A stretch of 46,168 nt of DNA, from NCBI GenBank assembly GCA_036384915.1, contig DASVLJ010000004.1:1-46168 (forward strand), written 5' to 3'. Position numbers and translations under genes: made by a program. The stretch comes from PKWO01 sp036384915 (GTDB taxonomy: Bacteria > Pseudomonadota > Gammaproteobacteria > Burkholderiales > Burkholderiaceae_D). Shown here one piece after another: positions 1 to 8,570 of the stretch. The first letter of the stretch is position 1. Every line of letters begins with the position of its first letter. The notes below the pieces were generated by a model. It did not search any database and was not told the origin of the DNA. It saw nothing but the letters and a program-made list of their open reading frames with translations.

Positions 1-1
1 T

Positions 2-2641
2 CCGGACCTGGCGCGCGAGCTGGTGGACGCCTTCCTCAAGCGCTTCAATCCGGCGTCGACCGAGGCTGACCGCAAGGCGGGCACCGACGCGCTGGCGGCC
101 ATCAAGGGCAAGCTCGGTTCCGTGAACCACGCGGACACCGAAGAAATCCTGGCCGCGCTGGCGAACCTGATCGGCGCGACCCTGCGCACCAACTACTTCC
201 AGAACAAGGGCGAGAAGATCATCTTCAAGCTCGATACCTCCAACCTGCACCTGGTGCCGGAACCGCGCCCCTACCGCGAGATCTTCGCGTTCTCGCGCCG
301 CTTCGAGGGCGTGCACCTGCGCGGCGGCCCGGTGGCCCGCGGTGGCCTGCGCTGGTCCGACCGGATGGAAGACTACCGCACCGAAGTGCTGGGCCTCGTG
401 AAGGCGCAGATGGTCAAGAACGCCGTCATCGTGCCGGCCGGCTCGAAGGGCGGCTTCGTCTGCAAGCAGATGCCGAAGGATGCGGCGCGCGACGTCGTGG
501 CGGCCGAAGGCGAAGCCGTCTACCGCCTGTTCATCGCGAGCCTGCTGGAGCTGACGGACAACCGCGTGCGTGGCGAGATCGTCCCGCCGGCGGACACCGT
601 GCGCTACGACCAGGACGACCCGTACCTCGTCGTCGCCGCCGACAAGGGCACCGCGACGTTCTCCGACATCGCCAACAGCATCGCCGTCTCGCGCGGCTTC
701 TGGCTGGGCGACGCGTTCGCGTCGGGCGGTTCGAACGGCTACGACCACAAGAAGATGGGCATCACGGCGAAGGGCGCGTTCGAAGCGGTCAAGCGCCACT
801 TCTACGAGATGGGCCACGACATGAACACGACGCCGGTGACGATGGTCGGCGTGGGCGACATGTCGGGCGACGTGTTCGGCAACGGCGTGCTGCTGTCGCG
901 CCAGATCAAGCTGGTGGCCGCGTTCGACCATCGCCACATCTTCCTCGACCCGACACCTGATACGGCACGCTCGTTCGAAGAGCGCCAGCGCATGTTCGCC
1001 CTGCCGCGTTCGTCCTGGGAAGACTATGACAAGTCGCTGATTTCCAAGGGCGGCGGCGTCTTCCCCCGCACGGTGCGCTCGATCGAACTGTCGCCCGAAG
1101 CGCGCGCCGCGCTCGGTACCGATGCGGCCACGGTCACGCCTGAGCAATTGATGCACATCATCCTTCTGGCGCCGGTCGATCTGTTCTACAACGGCGGCAT
1201 CGGCACCTACATCAAGGCATCCTCCGAAACGCATGCCCAGGTCAAGGACCGTGCCAACGATGCGATCCGCGTCAATGGCAACGAGCTGCGCTGCAAGGTG
1301 GTAGCCGAAGGCGGCAACCTCGGCGCCACACAGGCCGGCCGCATCGAGTTCGCCCTGAAGGGCGGCCGTATCTACACCGATGCGATCGACAACTCGGCCG
1401 GCGTGGATTGCTCGGACCACGAAGTCAACGTCAAGATATGGCTCGACACCGAAGTCAACGCCGGCAAGCTGGCCGAAGCCGAACGCAACCGCATCTTGAA
1501 CGACTTGACGCAGGACATCGAAACCCTGGTCTTGCGCGACAACATCCTGCAGACGCATTTGCTCGCCCGCGAGGAACAGGCTCAGCGCAACAGCGCCGTG
1601 CAAGACGGCTATGCCGCATTGATCGCGAGCCTGGAGGCCGAAGGCGTGGTCTCGCGCGAACTGGAGCAATTGCCGTCGGCTACCGAACTGGCCAAGCGCA
1701 AAGCGGAAGGCAAGGGTTTGACCGCGCCTGAACTGGCTGTCGTCGTGGCCAACGTCAAGAACCGCTACAAGCGCATGCTCTCGGCCATGCCGCTTCTGGA
1801 AAACAGCTGGGCTAAAAAGCTCTTGACGCCTTACTTCCCGCACGGCCTGGTCGCCACGCGCAATGCGATGGACCATCCGCTGGCCAACGCCATCCTGGCG
1901 ACGGTGCTGGCCAACGAAGCCGTCAACCGCTGCGGCCCGCTGATGCTGGTCGAGCTGGCCGAGCGCCATCAAGTCGAGGAAAGCGCCGTGATCCTGGCCT
2001 GGGCCCAGGCATGGTCCGCGCTGAACCTGGCGCCGCTGTTCGCCGCGCTCGATGCGCATGCACTGACGATTCCGACGGCCACTTCGAAGCAACTCGATGC
2101 GCGTACCCGCGTGCTGCAGCAAGCTGTCACCGGCGGCTTCCTCGCCACCGCCAAGGAACTCAATCCCGCCAGCCTGGCGGAATTGGAAACCGTGTTCGGC
2201 GATACCGCCAGCGTGCAGGCGCTGATCCCGGCGCAAGCGGCGGGCGGCGCCTTCGAGCAGGCGCGCGCCACGGTCGACGCGATTGCCGCGATGGCCGACT
2301 TCCTGTTCGCCGCGCTGACCATCGTGCGTCCGGCCGGCTTGTCGCTGCCGGCCTTGCTGCAGACCGGCGTCGAACTGCGCCGCACGGTTGGCATCGACTT
2401 GCTGGAGCAGGCCTTGATGAACCTGCCGGCCGGCGACACGCAACTGGCCCTGCGCAACCGCGCGCTCGATGCCCTGCGCCGCAGCCAGCAGCAATTGCTC
2501 GGCCTGGCGTTGCGCTCTTCCGGCGCGGTGCAGGCGCTGGCGGCCAAGCTGCGGCACAAGGACGAGCGGCCGGGCACGATAGAACAAGCTGTGCTCGAAG
2601 CTTGGACCCTGTCCGAAGCGGCAGCGGCTGCGGCAGCGTAA
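2..2641 (+). CDS. gdhB: NAD-specific glutamate dehydrogenase, large type, C-terminal part
   Basis: This is the 3' portion of a large NAD-dependent glutamate dehydrogenase, which deaminates glutamate to 2-oxoglutarate and ammonia in the cytoplasm. The reading frame is open from base 2, so the GTG at 23 is not the true start. About 879 residues are visible; the family is usually near 1,600 residues, so the N-terminal regulatory half lies outside the window. Seen: the catalytic-core stretch GGPVARGGLRWSDR, then KAQMVKNAVIVPAGSKGGF with the substrate-binding lysines, the nucleotide-binding region GVGDMSGDVFGNG, and KVVAEGGNLG. The C-terminal 350 residues are the helical tail typical of this class. 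The stop overlaps the next start (TAATG), which implies translational coupling to the desuccinylase. The family call is firm; gdhB is one of several symbols in use. Confidence 0.95.
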   Translation, partial: PDLARELVDAFLKRFNPASTEADRKAGTDALAAIKGKLGSVNHADTEEILAALANLIGATLRTNYFQNKGEKIIFKLDTSNLHLVPEPRPYREIFAFSRRFEGVHLRGGPVARGGLRWSDRMEDYRTEVLGLVKAQMVKNAVIVPAGSKGGFVCKQMPKDAARDVVAAEGEAVYRLFIASLLELTDNRVRGEIVPPADTVRYDQDDPYLVVAADKGTATFSDIANSIAVSRGFWLGDAFASGGSNGYDHKKMGITAKGAFEAVKRHFYEMGHDMNTTPVTMVGVGDMSGDVFGNGVLLSRQIKLVAAFDHRHIFLDPTPDTARSFEERQRMFALPRSSWEDYDKSLISKGGGVFPRTVRSIELSPEARAALGTDAATVTPEQLMHIILLAPVDLFYNGGIGTYIKASSETHAQVKDRANDAIRVNGNELRCKVVAEGGNLGATQAGRIEFALKGGRIYTDAIDNSAGVDCSDHEVNVKIWLDTEVNAGKLAEAERNRILNDLTQDIETLVLRDNILQTHLLAREEQAQRNSAVQDGYAALIASLEAEGVVSRELEQLPSATELAKRKAEGKGLTAPELAVVVANVKNRYKRMLSAMPLLENSWAKKLLTPYFPHGLVATRNAMDHPLANAILATVLANEAVNRCGPLMLVELAERHQVEESAVILAWAQAWSALNLAPLFAALDAHALTIPTATSKQLDARTRVLQQAVTGGFLATAKELNPASLAELETVFGDTASVQALIPAQAAGGAFEQARATVDAIAAMADFLFAALTIVRPAGLSLPALLQTGVELRRTVGIDLLEQALMNLPAGDTQLALRNRALDALRRSQQQLLGLALRSSGAVQALAAKLRHKDERPGTIEQAVLEAWTLSEAAAAAAA

Positions 2642-3645
2642 TGGAGGAAGCACAGAAGGCGGCCGGCATGGCCGGTGCCTTGGCCGAAGCGGATTTCTCG
2701 GAAATCGCCGACCGTTTCGCCAATGCCGGCTTCACCGTGCGCCTGCCGGCCAAGGGCATCATGCAAGTGGTGTCGTCCGAACCGGACGCAAGGCGTTTGC
2801 GCCTGCTGCTTTCGGTCGGCGTGCATGGCGACGAGACGGCGCCGATCGAAGTGCTGGCGCAGCTGCTCGAACGCCTGTCGTACGAGCCGCACGACCTGCA
2901 GCTCGATTTGATGGTCGCGGTCGGCAACATCGCCGCGATCGCGCAAGGCAAGCGCTTCATCGATGCCGACTTGAACCGCCTGTTTACCGATGAGCGCGGT
3001 GAATTGCAGAATACGGCCGAGGCGCAGCGTGCCGATGCCCTGATGCGCGCCACGGCGGCGTTTTTCCAGGGCGAGGGCGGCGATAAGTGGCATCTCGACT
3101 TGCACACGGCGATCCGCAAATCGGCTTACCCGACGTTTGCCATCGTTCCCGACGCGATCGCCGCGCGCGGAAAGCAGGTTTTGACCGCGTGGCTCGGCGG
3201 CGCCGGCATCGGCGCCATCATCCTGAATTCACAATTGGCGCCGACCTATAGCGCGTATACGGCCACGCGCTTTGCCGCCGTGGCCTGTACGGCGGAACTG
3301 GGGCAGATCGGCGTGCTGGGCCGCAACGATTTAAGCCAATTCGAAGTGACCGCCGCCGCGCTCGACACCATGTTGCGTACAGGGAGCACCATGGCTTTCC
3401 GCAAAGTCGCGCCGCACATCTTCCGCGTGGCACAGGAATTGCTAAAACGCAGTGAGGATTTTCGCCTGAACTTCGACGGCAAGACGGAGAATTTCACGGC
3501 GTTCGCGCCGGGTACCGTCGTGGCCCAAGACAGCGAAGGCGAATACCGAGTCGGCGCGGCCGTCGAGCACGTGGTATTTCCCAACGCCGGTGTCAGGGTT
3601 GGACAGCGCGCCGGCTTGATGGTGGTGCGGGTTGACGGGAAATAG
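2641..3645 (+). CDS. astE: Succinylglutamate desuccinylase / aspartoacylase family (AstE-like)
   Basis: A 334-residue zinc hydrolase of the AstE/aspartoacylase family. AstE releases glutamate and succinate from N-succinylglutamate, the last step of arginine succinyltransferase catabolism. Seen: VGVHGDETAPIE with the zinc ligands H62 and E65, DADLNRLF, and HLDLHTAIR with H155 as the likely third ligand. The ATG at 2641 shares a base with the upstream stop, which fixes the start although the frame stays open further 5'. Its product, glutamate, is the substrate of the upstream dehydrogenase, so the coupling makes metabolic sense. No astA, astB, astC or astD is present here, so either the pathway is split or this enzyme has another N-acyl amino acid as substrate. 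Confidence 0.88.
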   Translation: MEEAQKAAGMAGALAEADFSEIADRFANAGFTVRLPAKGIMQVVSSEPDARRLRLLLSVGVHGDETAPIEVLAQLLERLSYEPHDLQLDLMVAVGNIAAIAQGKRFIDADLNRLFTDERGELQNTAEAQRADALMRATAAFFQGEGGDKWHLDLHTAIRKSAYPTFAIVPDAIAARGKQVLTAWLGGAGIGAIILNSQLAPTYSAYTATRFAAVACTAELGQIGVLGRNDLSQFEVTAAALDTMLRTGSTMAFRKVAPHIFRVAQELLKRSEDFRLNFDGKTENFTAFAPGTVVAQDSEGEYRVGAAVEHVVFPNAGVRVGQRAGLMVVRVDGK

Positions 3646-3819
3646 AAGGCAGCAGGGAAGAGGAGCCCTGTTGCGTCGCCAAGTATTGGCGCCGGTCGTG
3701 AGATGGAATGACCGGTGCATCGTGCCCGGTACAGGATGGTAGCGTGGCCGCGCGGAGCGGAAGTTGAGGAGCTGGTTTTTTGACGTCGTACCGGCATAGA
3801 CCGGTTTCAGGAGACATGA

Positions 3820-5277
3820 ATGGCACAAACCTTTGGCCAAAAATTATTGCGCACCAAGCCCGTGATGAAAGAGGCCGTTCGCGACGGACATGAAAGTGCG
3901 GCGCTCGGCCGCACGCTCGGCCTGTTCCCCTTAACCATGATAGGCGTCGGCGCCACAATCGGCACCGGCATCTTCTTCACCATGGCCGAAGCGGTGCCCA
4001 AGGCCGGTCCCTCGGTGATCCTGTCCTTTCTGATCGCCGCCATCACCGCCGGCCTCACTGCCTTGTGCTATGCCGAGCTGGCATTCCGCATCCCGGCTTC
4101 CGGCTCTTCCTATTCCTTCGCGTACGCATCGGTCGGCGAATTCGCCGCCTTCGTCATGGCAGCCTGCCTCTTGCTCGAATACGGGTTGGCCGGCAGCGCG
4201 ACGGCGATAGGCTGGTCCGACTACCTCAACAACTTCCTCTCCAATGCCTTCGGCTGGCACATCCCCGAAGCCTTGCGCTCGCCCATGATCGTTGCCGGGG
4301 CCAATGGCGGTGCCGAATTCCATCCGGGCCAGTTCAACCTGCCGCCGGTCTTGCTGGTGGTCCTCTGCGGCTTCCTGCTGATACGCGGCACCAAGGAATC
4401 GGCCACCACCAACGCGATCATGGTCATGATCAAGCTGTGCATCCTGGTGTTCTTCGCGGTGATCGCGTTCTCTGGGTTCGACCAGAAAAACTTCGTACCC
4501 TTCTTCCTGACCGACAATAGCGAAGGCCATGCCGGCATGGCCGGCGTCGCGGCTGCCGCCGGCACCGTGTTTTTCTCCTTCATCGGTCTTGATACCGTGG
4601 CGACGGCGGGCGAAGAAGTGAAGAACCCGACGCGCAACGTGCCACTGGGCATCATCGGCGCCTTGCTGATCGTGACGGTGTTTTACATGCTGGTGGCCGT
4701 GGCCGCGATCGGCGCGCAGCCCGCGGCCTTGTTCAAGGGCCAGGAAGCCGGGTTGGCCGTGATCCTGCAAAACGTCACTGGCAAGGTCTGGCCGGCCTTG
4801 ATCCTATCGGCCGGCGCCGTGATCTCGGTATTTTCCGTGACGCTGGTAACGATCTACGGCCAGACGCGCATCCTGTACGCCATCAGCAAGGATGGCCTGG
4901 TGCCGAAGTTCTTCCACACCGTCCATGAACATACGCGCACCCCGATCCACAACACCGTGGTGGTGTGCGTGGTCATCGCCCTGGTGGCTGCGCTGGTCGA
5001 TTCCAACTTCCTGTGGGACATGGTCAGCATGGGCACGCTGACAGCCTTCATCGTGGTTTCGGTCGCCGTGCCGGTAATGCGCAGGAAAGACCCCGATGCG
5101 CCGCGAGGCTTCCGTGTGCCCTTTGGCCCCTACGTCGTGCCTGCCCTGAGTATCGCGGCCTGCCTATACATCATGGTGGGTCTATCCAGCACCACGTTCA
5201 CCGTGTTCTTCGCCTGGATGGCGCTGGCCTTGCTGGTCTACTTCACCTATGGTCTGCGCAATTCGAATTTGAACTGA
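3820..5277 (+). CDS. APC-superfamily amino acid permease
   Basis: A 485-residue inner-membrane protein of the amino acid-polyamine-organocation superfamily, closest in look to the cationic amino acid transporter group. Seen: the TM1 hallmark MIGVGATIGTGIFF near residue 45, the FSFIGLDTVATAGEEVKNPTRNVP stretch near residue 255 (a glycine-rich loop followed by the conserved NPxRxxP), and about a dozen hydrophobic segments. A CAGGAGA ribosome site lies six bases before the ATG. The 174-bp gap from astE holds a small palindrome (3678-3692) and no gene, so it may have its own promoter. Its position after glutamate dehydrogenase and AstE suggests uptake of an amino acid feeding glutamate catabolism; the actual substrate cannot be read from the sequence. 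Confidence 0.9.
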   Translation: MAQTFGQKLLRTKPVMKEAVRDGHESAALGRTLGLFPLTMIGVGATIGTGIFFTMAEAVPKAGPSVILSFLIAAITAGLTALCYAELAFRIPASGSSYSFAYASVGEFAAFVMAACLLLEYGLAGSATAIGWSDYLNNFLSNAFGWHIPEALRSPMIVAGANGGAEFHPGQFNLPPVLLVVLCGFLLIRGTKESATTNAIMVMIKLCILVFFAVIAFSGFDQKNFVPFFLTDNSEGHAGMAGVAAAAGTVFFSFIGLDTVATAGEEVKNPTRNVPLGIIGALLIVTVFYMLVAVAAIGAQPAALFKGQEAGLAVILQNVTGKVWPALILSAGAVISVFSVTLVTIYGQTRILYAISKDGLVPKFFHTVHEHTRTPIHNTVVVCVVIALVAALVDSNFLWDMVSMGTLTAFIVVSVAVPVMRRKDPDAPRGFRVPFGPYVVPALSIAACLYIMVGLSSTTFTVFFAWMALALLVYFTYGLRNSNLN

Positions 5278-5299
5278 GCGCCTGCCAAACCCCGCCACC

Positions 5300-5320
5300 C
5301 GGCCGGCTTCATGCCGGCCG
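5300..5320 (+). terminator. GC-rich hairpin after the permease
   Basis: CGGCCGGC (5300-5307) and GCCGGCCG (5313-5320) form a perfect 8-bp stem with a TTCAT loop, 22 bases after the permease stop. A short GTTTC follows rather than a clean T-run, so it is a plausible but imperfect intrinsic terminator. It separates the amino acid genes from the heme-peroxidase group. Confidence 0.5.
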
Positions 5321-5523
5321 TGCCGTTTCAAGTCCAAGGATAGTTGAACCCGCCCTCCGGTGCGAGACCGGGCTCGCTACCACAATTCCCGGCAGTTTAT
5401 TTTTCCGGCAACTCGCTGCTGTGCCGTGCATGGCAGAAAAGCAACAAATGTATTGCCAGAAAGACAGCATGGCATTATGCTAAGACGCATAGCCGTATTA
5501 ACGAGCAGCCGCAGGGAGGCCGC

Positions 5524-6204
5524 ATGTCCAATATCGCGGGAAAGGCCTATGCCATCAGCGTCATCACGCCGCTGCGCTGGTACCTGGCCTGGGTCAACAA
5601 GGTCATATTCTGGATTGCGGTCCAGTACCCGCAATGCCTCAATGGTTTGATTACACTGTCGCTGATCCACTATGCGCGCTGGGTCATCATCGGGCGCAAG
5701 CAGTTTCCGCACCTGCATCCCGATCAGCCGAAAGAAGAGCTCAAGTACGGCTACATGCTGTTCTTCAGTAATTTCAACGGTAGCTGGGACCAGTACATCG
5801 ATTCCTTCACCTTCTCGATTCCCGGCGGGCTGGACCTGTTCTGGAAGTGGAGCGTGCGCTATCCGCGCTCGGTGGCGCTCACGCCTTTCCACAAATACAT
5901 ACGCTACAACCAGGTCGAAACCAATCACTACTACAGCGCCTATCCGCTGGCGGCTTCGAACGACGTCAAGGGGGCCAAGAAGCTTAAGGATTTGCTGATC
6001 GATTTCGACGACAAGTGGCATGACGCGCCCGATGCCGAATTCCAGAAACAGTACGACAAGCTGCTATTGAGCCTGCAGCACGACCTGGGCGATATGCGGC
6101 CTTCCCCCATTGTCAGCATGGCCGCTGCGATGGTCGAGAAGCGCCATGTGCGCGATTTGCGCAAGGCCAAACAGCCGAAAATCCCGGCGATGGAGGAGGT
6201 CTGA
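5524..6204 (+). CDS. Unknown protein A of the peroxidase gene group
   Basis: A 226-residue protein that I do not recognise. ATG 5524 was chosen because GGGAGG sits just upstream, although the frame is open 60 codons further 5'. The N-terminus (GKAYAISVITPL) matches the next gene's GKAYALTILSPI. A later segment, YGYMLFFSNFNGSWDQYIDS, matches the next protein's YLVFSSDFHGDLDMYLQ. The two are therefore divergent paralogs. Residues about 17-60 are rich in Trp, Ile and Leu and may form one or two membrane-associated helices; no signal peptide is evident. The stop overlaps the next start (TGATG), so the gene is coupled to protein B and the DyP peroxidase. A partner or substrate-delivery role for the heme enzyme is a guess from context. 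Confidence 0.8.
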   Translation: MSNIAGKAYAISVITPLRWYLAWVNKVIFWIAVQYPQCLNGLITLSLIHYARWVIIGRKQFPHLHPDQPKEELKYGYMLFFSNFNGSWDQYIDSFTFSIPGGLDLFWKWSVRYPRSVALTPFHKYIRYNQVETNHYYSAYPLAASNDVKGAKKLKDLLIDFDDKWHDAPDAEFQKQYDKLLLSLQHDLGDMRPSPIVSMAAAMVEKRHVRDLRKAKQPKIPAMEEV

Positions 6205-6926
6205 TGGGCGGCAATGCTTCAGGCAAGGCATATGCCTTGACCATCCTTTCCCCGATCAAGAATAGCCACGTCGACGGCAGATCATGCGCCGACGTGGTCC
6301 GCGACCGGCTGGAAAGCTGGAACATGCTGCAAAACAGCCCGATGGCGCGCGTGCCGCAAACCTATCTGGCGCGTTTCTTCGTGCTCGACGACGTGTTCAC
6401 CGAATCGCTGCCGGGTGCGAACGTTTTCGACACCATGAGCGACTTTTTGCCGGTTGTGCCCGATGGCGTACGGCGCGCCGCGCTGCCGGCCGAAGAGCAT
6501 TTGAAATCGAAATATCTGGTGTTCTCGAGCGACTTCCACGGCGACCTCGACATGTATCTGCAGGGTATGTGGCAAGCCATTGCACCCGAAGTGCAAAGTG
6601 TGTGGCAGCATTGCTACGGGTTCGATGCGGTCAAGGATGCGGCCGGTTTCTCCGCCTACATGAAGCGCTGCCAGTTGAGCGCCTCGCTATTCTTCGTCGG
6701 TTCGAACGACGAGCCGCTCGAAGAGCAATTGAAGGCGCTTTACCTGAAGCAGGAATTCTCGCGCTTCGCACTGGAGTCGCAGGGCTTGCCGACTGCCGAG
6801 TTGAAGGTGCGCTACCGGGAGTTCATCGCACGTGTAAAGCCACGCGATCTTGCCGGGCCGTCCTGGGAGCCGGGGCAGTACAGCCTGCTCAAGCATAGCG
6901 AGTCGCAACAGGAGCCCGCACTATGA
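6204..6926 (+). CDS. Unknown protein B of the peroxidase gene group
   Basis: A 240-residue protein of unknown function and a divergent paralog of protein A. Shared features are the GKAYA-type N-terminus and the strand-helix motif YLVFSSDFHGDLDMYLQ. It lacks the hydrophobic N-terminal region of A, so it looks soluble. The strand-then-helix pattern after an aromatic-rich strand resembles one half of a ferredoxin-like alpha/beta barrel, the fold used by DyP peroxidases and chlorite dismutases, but this is only a fold-level impression. It starts inside the stop of A (TGATG) and ends in an ATGA overlap with the DyP gene. That tight coupling suggests fixed stoichiometry among the three products. 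Confidence 0.8.
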   Translation: MGGNASGKAYALTILSPIKNSHVDGRSCADVVRDRLESWNMLQNSPMARVPQTYLARFFVLDDVFTESLPGANVFDTMSDFLPVVPDGVRRAALPAEEHLKSKYLVFSSDFHGDLDMYLQGMWQAIAPEVQSVWQHCYGFDAVKDAAGFSAYMKRCQLSASLFFVGSNDEPLEEQLKALYLKQEFSRFALESQGLPTAELKVRYREFIARVKPRDLAGPSWEPGQYSLLKHSESQQEPAL

Positions 6927-8482
6927 CCGCCCCGCTCGACTTGTTCGATATCCAGGGCGACATTGTGCGCCCCTATGGCCGCTTCGGTTTCCCGTTCGCG
7001 CGCTACGTGTTCTTCAATATCCGCGACGGGCGTAGGGGCCGCGCCTTCCTCAGTGCGGTGACCGCGAGAGTCACCACGGCCGCCACATGGAATGCGGGAC
7101 CTGATCCGATACCGAAACCCCTGGCAACCACCAATGTCGCTTTGACCTATCAAGGCTTGAAGAGCCTCGAACTGCCGCAAGCCTCCCTCTCGGGTTTCCC
7201 CGAGGAGTTCGTCATGGGCATGAAGGCGCGCAAGGATATCCTCGGCGACGATGGGCCTAGCTCGCCCGAATACTGGGACCCGATCTGGCGTGCCAGCCGT
7301 GTAAAAGACCGCAATCTCGACGTGCACGTGCTGGTCTCGCTTAATGCACAAACCATGGAAGCGCTGGAAGAGCGCTACCGCTGGCTGCAGGAAACCGCTG
7401 CGGCGTCAGACGGCGGCGCGGTGCAGCTCACAGGCCATCGTGGCGAGGACGGTGAAGACCTGCCGTACCAGGAAGGCCATGCGCTGGTAGAAAACGGCCA
7501 GCCTTGCAGCAAGGAACACTTCGGCTACACCGACGGCATAGGCGACCCTTATTTCGAGGGTTTGGCCGATGCGCCCGAACGCGTCAGGGGCCGCGGCAAG
7601 CAACTCGATGGCGGCAAATGGGCGCCGCTGGCAACCGGCGAATTCCTGCTCGGCCACATCGACGAGGCGCACGAATATCCGCCTGCGCCGAACCCCTTTC
7701 TGCTTTCGCGCAACGGCACCTTCATGGTGTACCGCAAGCTGCATGAAAACGTGGCGAGCTTCGAGAGCTTTCTCGAGCGTGAAAGCCGCGGCTTCGCCGG
7801 CAGCAAGGAGATGTTGAAGGCCAAGTTCGTCGGCCGCTGGGCCGACAATGGCGCGCCCCTCGTCGCGGCGCCGGACGACAAGAGCAAGGCCGATTGGGAT
7901 GCGCGCTTCGCCAGGGCCGGCGATGCGGAAAGGGACCGCATGCTGTCCGATTTCACCTACGATGAAGATATGAGCGGCGCCAAGTGTCCGTTCTCGTCCC
8001 ACATCCGCCGCATCAATCCGCGCGCTTCGCTTGAATTCAAGCAGGGCGACAATCCGGCGGCCCAGGTGGTCAGCAAAGACGCCTTCGATACGCCCGGCGC
8101 CCTGACCAACCGGCGCCGTATCATCCGGCGCGGCTTGCCTTATGGCGCAGTCAAGGACAGGAGCAGCGACCGCGGCAACCACGGCATCGTCATCATGATG
8201 TTGAATGCCGATATCGGACGCCAGTTTGAATTCGTGCAGCAGCAATGGATCAATTACGGCAACGACTTCAAGGCCTCGAACGACAAGGAAATCCTGCTTG
8301 GCAACCATGACAAGGAATATCCGAGCCGCGCGGTGCTGGCTGCCGACCCCGATGGCGAGCGCCCACCTTATTTTCTGCGCAATATTCCGCGCCTGGTCGA
8401 GACGCGCGGCGGGGATTACTTTTTCATCCCGAGCATGACGGCGCTAAGGCTGATCGCCAACGGCCTGATCGACCCGACCTGA
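6923..8482 (+). CDS. DyP-type heme peroxidase
   Basis: A 519-residue protein of the dye-decolorizing peroxidase family, which uses heme and hydrogen peroxide to oxidise a wide range of substrates. Seen: the family signature GYTDG at residues 201-205 with distal Asp204, FLLGHIDE after it, a likely proximal heme histidine H360 in CPFSSHIRR, and RRIIRRGLPYG near 398-408 holding candidate distal arginines. It ends with MMLNADIGRQFEFVQQQW and a PSMTALRLIANGL tail. No Tat or Sec signal is visible, unlike EfeB-type members, so it should stay in the cytoplasm unless exported by partners. The ATGA overlap places it last in a three-gene operon with the two unknown paralogs. The physiological substrate is unknown. 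Confidence 0.92.
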   Translation: MTAPLDLFDIQGDIVRPYGRFGFPFARYVFFNIRDGRRGRAFLSAVTARVTTAATWNAGPDPIPKPLATTNVALTYQGLKSLELPQASLSGFPEEFVMGMKARKDILGDDGPSSPEYWDPIWRASRVKDRNLDVHVLVSLNAQTMEALEERYRWLQETAAASDGGAVQLTGHRGEDGEDLPYQEGHALVENGQPCSKEHFGYTDGIGDPYFEGLADAPERVRGRGKQLDGGKWAPLATGEFLLGHIDEAHEYPPAPNPFLLSRNGTFMVYRKLHENVASFESFLERESRGFAGSKEMLKAKFVGRWADNGAPLVAAPDDKSKADWDARFARAGDAERDRMLSDFTYDEDMSGAKCPFSSHIRRINPRASLEFKQGDNPAAQVVSKDAFDTPGALTNRRRIIRRGLPYGAVKDRSSDRGNHGIVIMMLNADIGRQFEFVQQQWINYGNDFKASNDKEILLGNHDKEYPSRAVLAADPDGERPPYFLRNIPRLVETRGGDYFFIPSMTALRLIANGLIDPT

Positions 8483-8511
8483 AACGGTGGACGGCTCAAG
8501 CGCATTCGCGG

Positions 8512-8569
8512 ACCGGGACTTGTCCGCAATGTCGGCATCAATTGCGGCGCTGCCGGGGCAAGTCCCGGT
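8512..8569. terminator. Nested inverted repeat between convergent genes
   Basis: An outer 11-bp stem (ACCGGGACTTG, 8512-8522, with CAAGTCCCGGT, 8559-8569) encloses an inner 7-bp stem (CCGCAAT, 8524-8530, with ATTGCGG, 8541-8547). It fills the gap between the DyP stop and the convergent catalase-like stop, so it probably ends transcription from both sides. There is no strong T-run on either strand. Confidence 0.6.
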
Positions 8570-8570
8570 T

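Noticed and set aside
3678..3692. CGCCAA-GTA-TTGGCG palindrome after astE
   Set aside because: Six pairs, no T-run and no regulatory context; too weak to call a terminator or operator.
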